From: JAHFRG01 sp041495205
Lineage (GTDB): Bacteria > Pseudomonadota > Gammaproteobacteria > Burkholderiales > JAHFRG01
DNA length: 64,000 bases
Direction of reading: 5' to 3'
Assembly (NCBI GenBank): GCA_041495205.1
Contig: JBGQCF010000002.1
Location: 86,874 to 150,873, forward strand
In this document: one piece after another, positions 15,495 to 25,141 of the stretch
Numbering within the stretch: position 1 is the stretch's first letter
How the letters are laid out: each line of letters begins with the position of its first letter
Program-made: the position numbers and the translations under genes
The notes under the pieces: generated by a model
Told to the model about the DNA's origin: nothing
What the model saw: the letters and a program-made list of their open reading frames with translations, nothing else
Databases searched by the model: none

Positions 15495-18098
15495 GTGACC
15501 GGTAAAAGAAACAGGCACCGATTTTCAGCAATGCGCGCACGGCGAAGCCGCGGGCAGGAAACATTGGCCGCAGAAGAGGGCTCATGGTGGCGGGAGCCGT
15601 TAAGCGAATGCCAAGCCGATCTCGGCGCGGGCTGTGATGGCCTTTCAAGCAAGGAAGCCCGCCACCGGCTGCGTATTTTCGGTCCCAACACCTTCCAGGA
15701 CAGCCCCAAGCGGTCACTGCTTGTTCAGTTCCTGACTCGTTTCAAGAATCCGCTGGTTATTGTTCTGTTGGTGGCAAGCACCATATCCTTGCTGACCCAG
15801 GAAATCGCCAGTTTCGCCATTATCAATATTATAGTCATCCTCAGCGTCACTCTGGATTTCATTCAGGAATACCGCGCGGAACGGGCTGCCGAACACCTGC
15901 GTGAAATGGTAGCGGTGCATGCGACGGTCATGCGCGATGGATATACGCGCGCCGTTGCCGTGAAGAACCTTGTTCCGGGAGACCTCGTCCTGTTGGCGGC
16001 AGGCAATCTGGTTCCGGCAGATGGACGGGTTATCGAGGCACGTGACTTGTTTGTGAACCAGTCCATTCTTACCGGCGAACCGTATCCTGTCGAAAAACAG
16101 CCGGGTGAAATCTCTTCCGGTGATGCGGATTTGCAGAACGCGCGAAACGCGCTTTTCATGGGTACGGCGGTTACCAGCGGTACGGCGAAGATGCTGGTAT
16201 GCAGAACCGGGAACAATACCGCCATCGGACAAATTGCCGAGTATGTTGGGCGTCAGAAAGCCCCGACCGCTTTCGAACTGGGAACGCGGCGGTTTGGCCT
16301 GATGATTATGCGTTTGACATTCTTCCTGGTTTTGTTTGTGCTGCTGGTCAATGCCCTGTTTCACAGGCCATTGCTGGAATCCTTTTTGTTCGCGGTCGCG
16401 CTCGCGGTCGGCCTTACTCCGGAGCTATTACCGATGGTAGTGACGGTCACTCTTTCCCGCGGCGCGCTGCGCATGGCGGGCAAGAAGGTGATTGTGAAAC
16501 GCCTGGCTTCGATACAAAACCTCGGCAGCATGGATATTTTGTGCACCGACAAAACCGGTACGCTTACGGAAGCGCGCATCCGGCTCGCACAGCACCTCGA
16601 TGCCGAGGGCCATGACAGCGGGAAGGTGCTGCAGCTTGCCTACCTGAACAGCCACTTCACAAGCGGGTTAGGGAATCCGCTCGATGCAGCCATTCTTGAG
16701 CATCAGCAAATTGATGTTACTGCTTGGAAGAAGATTGACGAAATTCCGTTTGACTTTGAGCGCCGCCGCGTGTCGGTTCTGCTCGACGACGGTGGCAGCA
16801 GAATACTGGTGGCCAAGGGTGCTCCGGAAGATATTTTACGGTCATCGACCCGCTACGAGGATAGCGGCGGAAGCGCCCGTGAGCTTAATCCCGCTGCGCT
16901 TGAGTCACTGCAAACGCAATATGAGGCGCTTGGCGAAGAGGGCTTAAAGGTGCTCGGCGTGGCGTGGCGCGAAATTGCCCGTGATCGCGCTGTTGCCTCA
17001 CTGGCCGATGAAAAGAATCTGGTTTTCGCCGGCTTTGTGGCGTTTTACGATCCACCCAAAAGAAGTGCGGCTGCCGCGCTTGCGGCTCTGGCGGGAAGCC
17101 ATGTAGTACTCAAAATTGTTACCGGCGACACCGAGCAGGTTGCGAAGCACTTATGTACGCAGCTTGGAATCACGGTAACGGGAGTGCTGAAGGGCGTCCA
17201 GATAGCCGCAATGGACGATGGCGCCCTGCAGGCCGGAGTGGAGTCCGTGAATCTTTTTTGCCGGGTGACGCCCGGACAGAAAAGCCGGATTATTCAAGCC
17301 TTGCGGGCGCGGGGTCATGTGGTGGGCTATCTTGGCGACGGCATCAACGACGCTCCGCCGCTGCATTCGGCCGATGTCGGATTGTCGGTTGACTCCGCCG
17401 TGGATGTTGCAAAAGATGCGGCGGACATGATTCTTCTTAAGCATGATCTGAATGTGCTGCACGATGGTGTCATGGAAGGCCGCCGGACATTCGCCAACAT
17501 CATGAAATACATCATGATGGGCACGAGCTCGAATTTCGGCAACATGTTCAGCATGGCGGGGGCAAGTTTATTCCTACCGTTCCTGCCGATGCTGCCGACC
17601 CAGATACTGCTCAACAATATTCTTTACGATATCTCGGAGGTGGCGATTCCGTTGGACAGCGTTGATGCCGAGGCAATCGAAAAGCCGCGACATTGGGATA
17701 CCAATTTCATCAGGAACTTCATGGTGGTGGTAGGCGTTGTCAGCTCCATTTTTGACTTTCTCACATTTTACGTGCTGCTGGAGATCATGCACGCAGACAT
17801 GGCTTTGTTCCAGACAGGGTGGTTTGTCGAATCACTGGCGACGCAGGTCCTGGTCATCTTCGTGATCCGCACGCGCGGCAGCCCCTTCGCCAGCCATCCA
17901 CACCCGCTGCTTGCAACAACTTCAATTGCCGTGGTGGTGCTGGCTGCGTTGCTGCCTTTTATCTCAATCGGCGCGTATTTTGGCTTTGTCCAGCTTCCTG
18001 TGCAGTTCTTTTTAATCCTGGGAGGCATGGTGGTTGCCTACCTGCTGCTGGTACAACGGGTCAAACGGTTCTTTTACCTGCGCTTGGCTCCGGGTTAA
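15495..18098 (+). CDS. mgtA: MgtA-type magnesium P-type ATPase
   Basis: An inner-membrane P3B-type ATPase of 867 residues expected to import Mg2+. Features in order: soluble N-terminus, membrane pair, actuator loop with ILTGEPYPVEK, helix motif VGLTPELLPMVV, phosphorylation site CTDKTGTLTE, KGAPEDI, GDGINDAPPLHSADVGLSVD and a six-helix C-terminal part. This is the MgtA/MgtB layout rather than a heavy-metal ATPase. The start is a GTG with AGGG nine bases upstream; ATG at 15531 is the alternative. No mgtL-like leader or magnesium riboswitch could be recognised upstream, where a GNAT fragment lies. An LpxQ-like barrel gene follows almost immediately. Confidence 0.92.
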   Translation: MTGKRNRHRFSAMRARRSRGQETLAAEEGSWWREPLSECQADLGAGCDGLSSKEARHRLRIFGPNTFQDSPKRSLLVQFLTRFKNPLVIVLLVASTISLLTQEIASFAIINIIVILSVTLDFIQEYRAERAAEHLREMVAVHATVMRDGYTRAVAVKNLVPGDLVLLAAGNLVPADGRVIEARDLFVNQSILTGEPYPVEKQPGEISSGDADLQNARNALFMGTAVTSGTAKMLVCRTGNNTAIGQIAEYVGRQKAPTAFELGTRRFGLMIMRLTFFLVLFVLLVNALFHRPLLESFLFAVALAVGLTPELLPMVVTVTLSRGALRMAGKKVIVKRLASIQNLGSMDILCTDKTGTLTEARIRLAQHLDAEGHDSGKVLQLAYLNSHFTSGLGNPLDAAILEHQQIDVTAWKKIDEIPFDFERRRVSVLLDDGGSRILVAKGAPEDILRSSTRYEDSGGSARELNPAALESLQTQYEALGEEGLKVLGVAWREIARDRAVASLADEKNLVFAGFVAFYDPPKRSAAAALAALAGSHVVLKIVTGDTEQVAKHLCTQLGITVTGVLKGVQIAAMDDGALQAGVESVNLFCRVTPGQKSRIIQALRARGHVVGYLGDGINDAPPLHSADVGLSVDSAVDVAKDAADMILLKHDLNVLHDGVMEGRRTFANIMKYIMMGTSSNFGNMFSMAGASLFLPFLPMLPTQILLNNILYDISEVAIPLDSVDAEAIEKPRHWDTNFIRNFMVVVGVVSSIFDFLTFYVLLEIMHADMALFQTGWFVESLATQVLVIFVIRTRGSPFASHPHPLLATTSIAVVVLAALLPFISIGAYFGFVQLPVQFFLILGGMVVAYLLLVQRVKRFFYLRLAPG

Positions 18099-18110
18099 TA
18101 GAATATCAGT

Positions 18111-18791
18111 TTGATCAATACCTCCTTTTCCCTGTACACGGGCTCATCGTTTACTCTCAATAGCGACATTCACGTTCAACAACCCGGCTTAGGCACGGAT
18201 GCCACGTTCCATAACGTAAGTTGGGAGACGAAGCCTTTCAAAATGCCGCCCTACTATGGCGTTCGGCTAAACTACTTTTTCGAGAGTTCGCCTCACTGGG
18301 GCGTGGGCCTGGATTTCACCCACGATAAAATATATGCGCAAACGGACCGAGTTGTTCAGGTTTCGGGCACTTTCAACGGAGTGCCGGTCAATCAATCCGC
18401 CCCGTTGGGGCAGTTCGTGCAAAAGTTCAATATCACGCACGGCGTGAATATCGTCGCGCTCAACGTCTTATACCGGTGGACGGAGAATTTCGCTAGTGAA
18501 GCTTTCCCGAACGGGCGCTTGCAGCCCTACATTGGCGGCGGTCCGACTTACTACATCCTGCACCCGGAAAACACCATCAACAACAAGAATAACAACGAAG
18601 GCTACCAAGGTTCGGGTTTCGGCTATCAGGTACTGGGCGGCGTGCATTTCTGGCTTACACGGCATGTCGGCTTGTTTGCAGAGACCAAGTTCAACAGCGG
18701 TCATGCAAAGGTGGACACTGCAGACCAGGGAAAAGCGGAGACGTCCCTGGACACGTTTCAGGTACTGGGAGGCGTGAGCTTGGGATTCTGA
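18111..18791 (+). CDS. LpxQ-like outer-membrane barrel (lipid A oxidase family), signal peptide missing
   Basis: A 226-residue protein made mostly of a small beta-barrel: LYTGSSFTLNSD, PPYYGVRLNYFFE, WGVGLDFTHDK, ALNVLYRW, LQPYIGGGPTYY and a terminal GGVSLGF. The pattern resembles the LpxQ family, which oxidises the proximal lipid A glucosamine in the outer membrane. The frame begins at a TTG only ten bases after the mgtA stop, and an in-frame TAG directly precedes it. There is therefore no room for a signal peptide. The gene is either 5'-truncated, perhaps by insertion of the mgtA end, or not exported. A PAP2 phosphatase gene follows convergently. Confidence 0.6.
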   Translation: MINTSFSLYTGSSFTLNSDIHVQQPGLGTDATFHNVSWETKPFKMPPYYGVRLNYFFESSPHWGVGLDFTHDKIYAQTDRVVQVSGTFNGVPVNQSAPLGQFVQKFNITHGVNIVALNVLYRWTENFASEAFPNGRLQPYIGGGPTYYILHPENTINNKNNNEGYQGSGFGYQVLGGVHFWLTRHVGLFAETKFNSGHAKVDTADQGKAETSLDTFQVLGGVSLGF

Positions 18792-18866
18792 ACCGGTGTT
18801 AAAGCTTGTGTTGCAGTGCTTGATTGAAGCAAATTGACACGTTGATAGAAGCGGGCGGCTGCCGGG

Positions 18867-19496
18867 TTAAAATCTCTTTCGTATACCTATCATAAAACCA
18901 CCCGGGAGGATATTCAGGATAATCGGCTGTTCCCGGGAATGGGCATAGTACCCGGCCAAGGTGCCCAACGCGAATCCGACTAAGACATCAGTTTGCCAGT
19001 GCGCCTGAGACTTCATCCGCGCAACCGCGTCATAAAGCGGAAGCAACTCGAGCGCGTAGACAGCCGGATAGTCATCGTGGTATTCGAGAACAAAAGGCGT
19101 AATGATTGCGGTCACCGCAGTCACTTCTCCACTGGGAAAGCTGTAGTGTGACCCGCCTTGAAACCAGGCATTGGGATCGTTTCCTTGAATCGGGCGGGAG
19201 CGGGTGAATATATGTTTCATCGCTTCGGATGACACTGCACCGATTGCCGATGAGTCGATCGATTGCCAGAAGGTTCTGCCGAGCCGGGTTTCGCCCCCTT
19301 CCCAGACGGCACCGACTACCTCTGTCCCGACCAGAGTGTAAATCAATGCATTTTGAATGTTGCGGTTCCAGATCCCGCTGTTATCGGAGTTGAGGCGGTG
19401 ATCGATCCCCAGAAAACCGCCCCCTGCCCAAGCATGCGCGCTCCAGATCGCGGCCGCGCAAACGAGCACTACTCGTACTGTACGCGAAACCATCAT
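18867..19496 (-). CDS. PAP2-family phosphatase, periplasmic or outer-membrane
   Basis: A 209-residue phosphatase with a signal peptide (to AHAWAGG). It carries the three PAP2 motifs: KHIFTRSRP, SFPSGEVTAVTAI and RMKSQAHWQTDVLVG. The middle motif has Glu where classic members have His (PSGH), while the nucleophilic His of the third motif is present. Few strong membrane helices are seen, unlike PgpB. Candidate substrates are lipid A or undecaprenyl phosphates. The convergent LpxQ-like gene makes lipid A modification attractive, but that is inference. Confidence 0.85.
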   Translation of the reverse strand: MMVSRTVRVVLVCAAAIWSAHAWAGGGFLGIDHRLNSDNSGIWNRNIQNALIYTLVGTEVVGAVWEGGETRLGRTFWQSIDSSAIGAVSSEAMKHIFTRSRPIQGNDPNAWFQGGSHYSFPSGEVTAVTAIITPFVLEYHDDYPAVYALELLPLYDAVARMKSQAHWQTDVLVGFALGTLAGYYAHSREQPIILNILPGGFMIGIRKRF

Positions 19497-19898
19497 CGAG
19501 CTAAGTTATCAACAGGTTGTCAAAAAATCCAGCCAGAACTTGGACGGTTATCATCTCGGGTTGCAGCGAAGCGAACATGAGCATGACCCACCTGCATTAA
19601 TTATACCAGTGTTAAATTGTACCAAAGTCAGTTTCGGTTTGCTTGGCCGGCTGCTGCTTTGATTCTCTGACTAGGCTTCAGGCAGGGGGAATGCGGCTTG
19701 CTTTTTCTTACAACCGGGCTGCAAGGGCAGCAAGGGCATGCGTCAGAACGGGAGAATTGTAAAAGGTCCGGATTATAAGCTATATTAACAAGGCATAAAC
19801 TATCGTGTGCATTGAGGAGCAGTTCCTTAGAATGCCTAACGCCAGGTTCTCAAACAACCTGCACAAATCCGGCAATATCAATCAATCGAGGAGGCAAC
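19497..19898. other. Intergenic region upstream of ABC importer
   Basis: About 400 bases between divergent genes. It is AT-richer near 19590-19640 and 19770-19800 and probably holds promoters in both directions. It ends in a strong GAGGAGG ribosome-binding site for the binding-protein gene. No further gene was found. Confidence 0.45.
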
Positions 19899-21273
19899 AT
19901 GAAAGACAAAGACAATCAGGTGACTGGCGAAACGCCGCCGCAACGGAGCGTAACCCGCCGCCGCTTTATCAAGACCGCCGGTGCGGTCGGGCTGGCCGCG
20001 AGCGTCGGCCCGTTCATTAGCGTGCGGCCGGCGCGCGCCGCCAAAAAGACCTTAAAGATAGTGCAGTGGAATCACTTCGTTCCCGGTTACGACAAGTGGT
20101 TCGACAACACCTACACCAAGGAGTGGGGCGCGAAAAACGACACCGAAGTGATCGTTGATCACGTCGGGATACCGGCGCTCAGTCCCCGGGCCGCGGCTGA
20201 AGTAGGGGCGCAGAAAGGCCACGATTTGTTCATGTTTCTGTCCCCCCCCGCCCGCTTATGAAGAGCAGGTGATAGACCATAAGGAAATTTATCAGGAATG
20301 CGAGCGCAAGCACGGCAAGCCGGTGCCGCTCGGCATTCGCAGCACCTACAATCCCAAGACCAAGAAGTATTTCGCCTTCTCCGACAGCTACGTGCCTGAT
20401 CCCGTGAACTGGCGCAAGGACTTGTTCGACGCAGTCGGCGCCTCTGCGCCCAGCACCTGGGACGATGTGCGCGTCACCGGACGCAAGATCAAGGAGAAGT
20501 TCAACATTCCCGTCGGCATCGGTCTTTCGGCCGAGCTCGACACGGCGATGGCGATGCGCGCCGTGCTCTATGCTTACGGCGGCTCGATTCAGGACGAGAG
20601 CGCAAATGTGGTGTTGAACTCGAAAAACACGCTGGAGGCGGTCAAGTTTGTCAAAGCCTTGTATCAGGAAACCATGACGCCGGAAGTGCTGGCCTGGGAT
20701 CCGTCATCGAATAACCGCGCCATGCTGGCCGGCAAAATTTCGGTCGCGCTCAACGCCATTTCGATTACGCGCGAAGGCGAGAACAAAAGCATACCGGGCA
20801 CCGACGACATCTGGCTGGCTAAGGCGCTGCAAGGCCCGGTGCGCCGCATCGGCATGGAACACGTGATGGACTGCTACGTCATCTGGAAATTCGCCGATAA
20901 CATCGAGGGCGCGAAGAAATTTCTTATTGACTACATTGACAACTTCCGTGAGGGCTTCCTTGCCAGCGAGTTTTACAACTTCCCGTGCTTCTCCAGCACC
21001 GTACCCGACATCAACAAGCTGCTTACCAATGACACCAAGGCGAAGCCGAGCGATAAATACAAAGTGCTCGCCGACGTGCTCGATTGGGCGACCAACGTCG
21101 GCTACCCCGGCTATGCCAATGCGGCTGAGGACGAGATTTTCAACACTTGGGTGATCAACACCATGTTTGCCAAGGCGGCGACTGACACCGAGACGCCTGA
21201 AAACGCCATCAAGCAGGCGGAAGAGCAGTGCAAGCGCATCTTCGACAAGTGGCGCGAAAAAAAGCTGGTTTGA
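19899..21273 (+). pseudogene. ABC importer substrate-binding protein gene, frameshifted at C8 tract
   Basis: Encodes a periplasmic extracellular solute-binding protein. A Tat-type signal (TRRRFIKTAG) is followed by KIVQWNHFVPGYDKWF, typical of family 1 sugar-binding proteins. The first frame stops at 20261 after SPPARL; the rest continues one frame over to 21273 (AYEEQVIDHKEIYQE onward). The break is in eight cytosines at 20242-20249; seven would give an uninterrupted protein of about 457 residues. All other parts are intact and well conserved in style, so the gene may be functional with the shift being a sequencing error, a slippage site or a very recent mutation. ATPase and two permeases follow. 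The ligand is unknown (sugar, polyol or glycerol phosphate are candidates). Confidence 0.85.
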
Positions 21274-21299
21274 TCCGCTCATTCCATCGCAACGCACGT

Positions 21300-21331
21300 A
21301 CGCATCCGCCGCGCCCAAGCAGCGGATGCGT
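21300..21331 (+). promoter_or_regulatory. Intercistronic hairpin after the binding-protein gene
   Basis: A perfect stem ACGCATCCGC / GCGGATGCGT with a 12-base loop lies between the binding-protein and ATPase genes, with no following U-run. In importer operons such stems protect the upstream message and help make more binding protein than membrane parts. Confidence 0.6.
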
Positions 21332-21358
21332 TAATGTGTCGGATAAAAAATAAACAAC

Positions 21359-22384
21359 ATGGCCACAGTCGAAGCACGCTCCATTACCAAAACTTTTGAC
21401 GGCAGCAACGCCGTAGACGGCATCAACCTGCTGGTGAAGGAAGGCGAATTCCTGGTTTTGCTCGGACCTTCCGGCTCAGGCAAAAGCACCTTGCTGCGCA
21501 TGATTGCCGGCCTGGAAATTCCGACCGCCGGCGATATTCTCATCGGCGACAGGATTGTCACCCTGCTTCCGCCCAAGGCGCGCAACATTGCCATGGTGTT
21601 CCAGAGCTACGCGCTTTATCCCCATCTCTCGGTGTTCAAGAACATTGCGTTCCCGCTCGAAAACATGGGGCTGGCAAAAGAGGAGACCCGCAAAAAAGTT
21701 GAACAGGCGGCCTTGATGTTTGGCATCCAGCGTTTGTTGCAACGCAAGCCGCGTCAGCTCTCCGGCGGTGAGCGCCAGCGCGTGGCGCTGGCGCGCGCGG
21801 TGGTGCGCGAGCCGGTGGCGTTCCTGCTCGACGAACCGCTTTCCAATTTGGATGCGCAACTGCGGACTTCCGCGCGCGACGAGCTGCAGCAATTCCAGCG
21901 CCGCCTCGCCACCACCACCGTTTACGTCACCCACGACCAGATCGAAGCGATGGGGCTGGGCGACCGCATCGCGGTGCTCAATCACGGCAAGCTGCATCAG
22001 CTCGGCATGCCGCTTGAAGTTTACGACGACCCGGCTGATACCTTCGTCGCCACCTTCATCGGCTCGCCGCCAATGAACCTCATCGAGCAGGACCATACCA
22101 TAACCGGCTTCCGTCCAGAGCATTTCCTGCCCAGAGAAGTGTATGGGGCAAACGGTGGCGCTACTGTATTTCCGTTCCGTGTGACGCGTGTTGAACATCT
22201 GGGTTCGGACAGGCTGGTGTATGGCGTTCTGGAATCACCATTACCTTCCGCGAAAGTAATTTCCCGGCTGCCGTCCACGGTGGCGCTTCCGATCGAGAAA
22301 GGCAGGCGTTACGAATTTGTGGTACGCGCCCACGATCTAAAGAATTTTGACCCCAAGAGCGGCCTGAAGATATCAGGCGGGTAG
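21359..22384 (+). CDS. ABC importer ATPase (UgpC/MalK type)
   Basis: A 341-residue cytoplasmic ATPase that powers the importer. Walker A GPSGSGKST at about 39-47, Q-loop VFQSYALYPHL, signature LSGGERQRVALARA, Walker B FLLDEPLSNLD and the switch VTHD are all present. A C-terminal OB-type regulatory region (GFRPEHF onward) of about 100 residues is typical of CUT1 sugar and glycerol-3-phosphate systems. It lies 85 bases after the binding-protein gene and 8 bases before the first permease. Confidence 0.93.
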   Translation: MATVEARSITKTFDGSNAVDGINLLVKEGEFLVLLGPSGSGKSTLLRMIAGLEIPTAGDILIGDRIVTLLPPKARNIAMVFQSYALYPHLSVFKNIAFPLENMGLAKEETRKKVEQAALMFGIQRLLQRKPRQLSGGERQRVALARAVVREPVAFLLDEPLSNLDAQLRTSARDELQQFQRRLATTTVYVTHDQIEAMGLGDRIAVLNHGKLHQLGMPLEVYDDPADTFVATFIGSPPMNLIEQDHTITGFRPEHFLPREVYGANGGATVFPFRVTRVEHLGSDRLVYGVLESPLPSAKVISRLPSTVALPIEKGRRYEFVVRAHDLKNFDPKSGLKISGG

Positions 22385-22392
22385 AAGAAACT

Positions 22393-23304
22393 ATGAGCCA
22401 AAGCGCGGTTTTGCAAAGCGGCAAACTGGAACAGGACGCGTGGCTCGGGCGCTTGATGCTCGCTCCCGCAGTCATCTACATCGCCGCGCTGGTGGGTTTT
22501 CCGTTTCTGCTCGCCATTTTTTACAGCCTGAGCGACGCTACGGTGGGAAGTCAAACGCTGCATTTCGTGGGTTTCAGGAATTTCCAGCGTATCCTCGAAA
22601 ACCGTACCTTTTGGACTTCGCTGCGCAATGCCCTGGTGTTCACCTTCGTCTCGCAACTGCTGGTGGTGATCCTCGGCAAGATACTGGCGATGGCCTTGTA
22701 CAAGGATTTCCGCGGCAAATGGCTGGTGCGCTTTCTGATTCTGCTGCCGTGGGTCGCGCCGATTTCGCTCGGCAGCATCGGCTGGCTGTGGATTTTCGAT
22801 CCCGTGTACAGCATTATCAATTGGACGGGGCAGGCGATCGGCCTTTTCGGCCCCACTACCTGGCCGATCTGGCTCGGCCAGCCGAATCTGGCGATGGCCT
22901 CGGTTATCATGGTGGACGTATGGCGCCTGCTGCCGCTGGCCACGATTATCATCCTCGCCGGCTTATGCTCGATTCCGCAGGATATCCACGATGCGGCGGA
23001 GGTGGACGGCGCGGGTTTCTGGCGGCATCTCACTTACATCAACATCCCGCTGCTGATGCCGATCATGCTGGTCGCGCTCCTGTTCGGCGTCGTGTTTACC
23101 TTTACCGACATGATTGTGATTTTCGTGCTGACCCGCGGCGGGCCGTATGACACGACGCAAGTGATTGCCAGCCTCGCCTATTTCACCGGCATCCAGGGCG
23201 GCGACCTCGCCGAGGGCGCGGCGATTTCGCTGTTCCTGTTCCCGCTCCTGGTCGCGGCCGCCATATTTTTGCTGACGCTCGCCAAGCGCACCGAGGTTAC
23301 CTAA
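22393..23304 (+). CDS. ABC importer permease 1 (MalF/UgpA type)
   Basis: A 303-residue inner-membrane subunit with six helices and the EAA coupling motif DAAEVDGAGFWRHLTYINIPLL near 200, which docks on the ATPase. The N-terminus SQSAVLQSGKLEQDAWLGRL is cytoplasmic. It overlaps the next permease gene by one base (TAATG). It forms the pore with the second permease. Confidence 0.93.
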   Translation: MSQSAVLQSGKLEQDAWLGRLMLAPAVIYIAALVGFPFLLAIFYSLSDATVGSQTLHFVGFRNFQRILENRTFWTSLRNALVFTFVSQLLVVILGKILAMALYKDFRGKWLVRFLILLPWVAPISLGSIGWLWIFDPVYSIINWTGQAIGLFGPTTWPIWLGQPNLAMASVIMVDVWRLLPLATIIILAGLCSIPQDIHDAAEVDGAGFWRHLTYINIPLLMPIMLVALLFGVVFTFTDMIVIFVLTRGGPYDTTQVIASLAYFTGIQGGDLAEGAAISLFLFPLLVAAAIFLLTLAKRTEVT

Positions 23305-24146
23305 TGCAACAGCTCAAAAACATCGGCGCGCGGGTAGGCCATTTCGGAATCATCGCCGCGTTTACCGCGTTCACCGCGTTTCCGTTTTACTGGATGTTGA
23401 TCACCACCTTCAAGCAAACCAATGATCTCATCAACGTCAAGAACAATCCCTTTTTCTACAACAGTCCGCCCACCCTGGAGCATTTGCGGGTGCTGTTCGT
23501 GGATACCCAATACGGCCTGTGGATTTTCAATACGCTGGTGGTGGGTGTGGCGGTTGTCATTATCACTTTGCTGCTTGCGGTTCCCGCGGGCTACAGCCTG
23601 GCAAGGCTCTCGGGCCGCTGGGGCCAGCAACTCGCAATCGGCATTTTTCTGACTTACCTGGTTCCGCCCACGATATTGTTCATTCCGTTTTCGCGGATTG
23701 TCGCCGGTTTAGGCTTGCAGGATTCGCTGTGGTCGCTGGTGTTGGTCTATCCCAGCTTCACCGTGCCGTTTTGCACCTGGCTGATGATGGGTTTCTTTAA
23801 GACCGTGCCCAAGGACATCGAGGAGGCGGCGATGATAGACGGTCTCAGCCGTTTCGGCGCTTTTCTCAAGGTGGTGGTGCCGATTTCCTCGGCGGGAATT
23901 CTCACCGTCGTCATTTTCACGCTGACTCTGGTGATGCAGGAATTCGTGTACGCGCTTACCTTCATCACGTCATCCTCGCAGCTCACGGTCAGCATCGGCG
24001 TGCCGACCTTCCTGGTGCGCGGCGACGTGTATTTCTGGGGCTCGCTCATGGGCGCATGCCTGATTGTGAGCATCCCCATCGCCATACTGTATAATTTCTT
24101 CGTCGACCGCTTTGTGGCGGGTTTTACCGTGGGAGCCGTAAAATAG
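23304..24146 (+). CDS. ABC importer permease 2 (MalG/UgpE type)
   Basis: A 280-residue inner-membrane subunit with six helices and the EAA motif EEAAMIDGLSRFGAFLKVVV near 170. It has the MalG-type N-terminus ending in FPFYWMLITTFK. It starts inside the stop of permease 1, and its own stop overlaps the GTG start of the transglycosylase gene, so all are probably translated together. Confidence 0.93.
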   Translation: MQQLKNIGARVGHFGIIAAFTAFTAFPFYWMLITTFKQTNDLINVKNNPFFYNSPPTLEHLRVLFVDTQYGLWIFNTLVVGVAVVIITLLLAVPAGYSLARLSGRWGQQLAIGIFLTYLVPPTILFIPFSRIVAGLGLQDSLWSLVLVYPSFTVPFCTWLMMGFFKTVPKDIEEAAMIDGLSRFGAFLKVVVPISSAGILTVVIFTLTLVMQEFVYALTFITSSSQLTVSIGVPTFLVRGDVYFWGSLMGACLIVSIPIAILYNFFVDRFVAGFTVGAVK

Positions 24147-25141
24147 TGGCAAGCGCAAAACGTTTCGCCTTCCTGATTTGCCTGGCGCTGCTTTTCCCGG
24201 GCAGCAGCCGTGCTGTGCCGCTGAATCCGGAAATCGAAACCTTCATTCGCGAAATGGCGGAAAAACATCATTTCAATCCGGGCGAACTGCGCCTGATCTT
24301 CAGCGAGGTAAAACCGCAGCCGGAGGTGTTGAGGGCCATTTCCGCGCCCGCCACCGCGGTGCCATGGAATGAGTACCGCGCATTATTCATTAATCCGACG
24401 CGCATCGCCGACGGCGTCAAATTCTGGGACGACAACGCCGAGGCACTTTCGCGAGCGCGTCAGCAATACGGCATACCCGAAGAAATTATCGTTGCAACTA
24501 TCGGCGTAGAGACGCGTTACGGCAGGAACACCGGCTCGTACCGCGTGCTGGATACGCTTACCACGCTGGCGTTCGATTACACGCAGCGCGCCGCTTTCTT
24601 CAAGCGGGAGCTTGAACAATTCCTGCTGCTGGCGCGCGAAGCGCGAATTGACCCATTAAGCATCAAAGGTTCTTATGCGGGGGCGATGGGAATGCCGCAA
24701 TTCATTCCCAGCGTCTACCGGCGTTACGCGGTGGATTTTGATGGCGACGGCAAATCCAATCTATGGAAAAGCCCCGCCGACGCCATCGGCAGCATCGCCA
24801 ATTACTACAAGGTTTACGGCTGGAAGCCCGATGAGCCGGTCGCGGTGGGCGTGAAGGTGAGCGGCGATGAATTCATGCCCTTGCTGTCGCAAGACGTCAA
24901 GCCACACACGCAAGTGGCCGAATTGCAAAAAATCGGTGTCATTCCCGAGCAGGAACTTCCCGGGGAAAATCTTGCTAGCTTGTTTGCCTTAGGGGAGGGT
25001 GATGAAGCGCAGTACTGGCTTGCGCTCAGCAATTTTTACGTGATTACCCGCTACAATCGCAGCGTGTACTACGCCATGTCGGTGTATGAATTGAGCCGCG
25101 AGATCCGCGAGACGCGAGAGACTCGAACCGCAGCGAAATAG
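24146..25141 (+). CDS. mltB: Lytic murein transglycosylase B (MltB-like)
   Basis: A 331-residue periplasmic enzyme that cleaves peptidoglycan between MurNAc and GlcNAc, leaving anhydro ends. A signal peptide (to SSRAVP) precedes the MltB fold: ATIGVETRYGRNTGSYRVLD contains the catalytic Glu, and YAGAMGMPQFIPSVYRRYAVDF and DGKSNLWKSPADAIGSIANYY are family landmarks. There is no lipobox, so it is a soluble form. A GTG start overlaps the preceding permease stop, which is an unusual operon partner. It converges with the ABC-2 permease gene, one base apart. Confidence 0.93.
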   Translation: MASAKRFAFLICLALLFPGSSRAVPLNPEIETFIREMAEKHHFNPGELRLIFSEVKPQPEVLRAISAPATAVPWNEYRALFINPTRIADGVKFWDDNAEALSRARQQYGIPEEIIVATIGVETRYGRNTGSYRVLDTLTTLAFDYTQRAAFFKRELEQFLLLAREARIDPLSIKGSYAGAMGMPQFIPSVYRRYAVDFDGDGKSNLWKSPADAIGSIANYYKVYGWKPDEPVAVGVKVSGDEFMPLLSQDVKPHTQVAELQKIGVIPEQELPGENLASLFALGEGDEAQYWLALSNFYVITRYNRSVYYAMSVYELSREIRETRETRTAAK

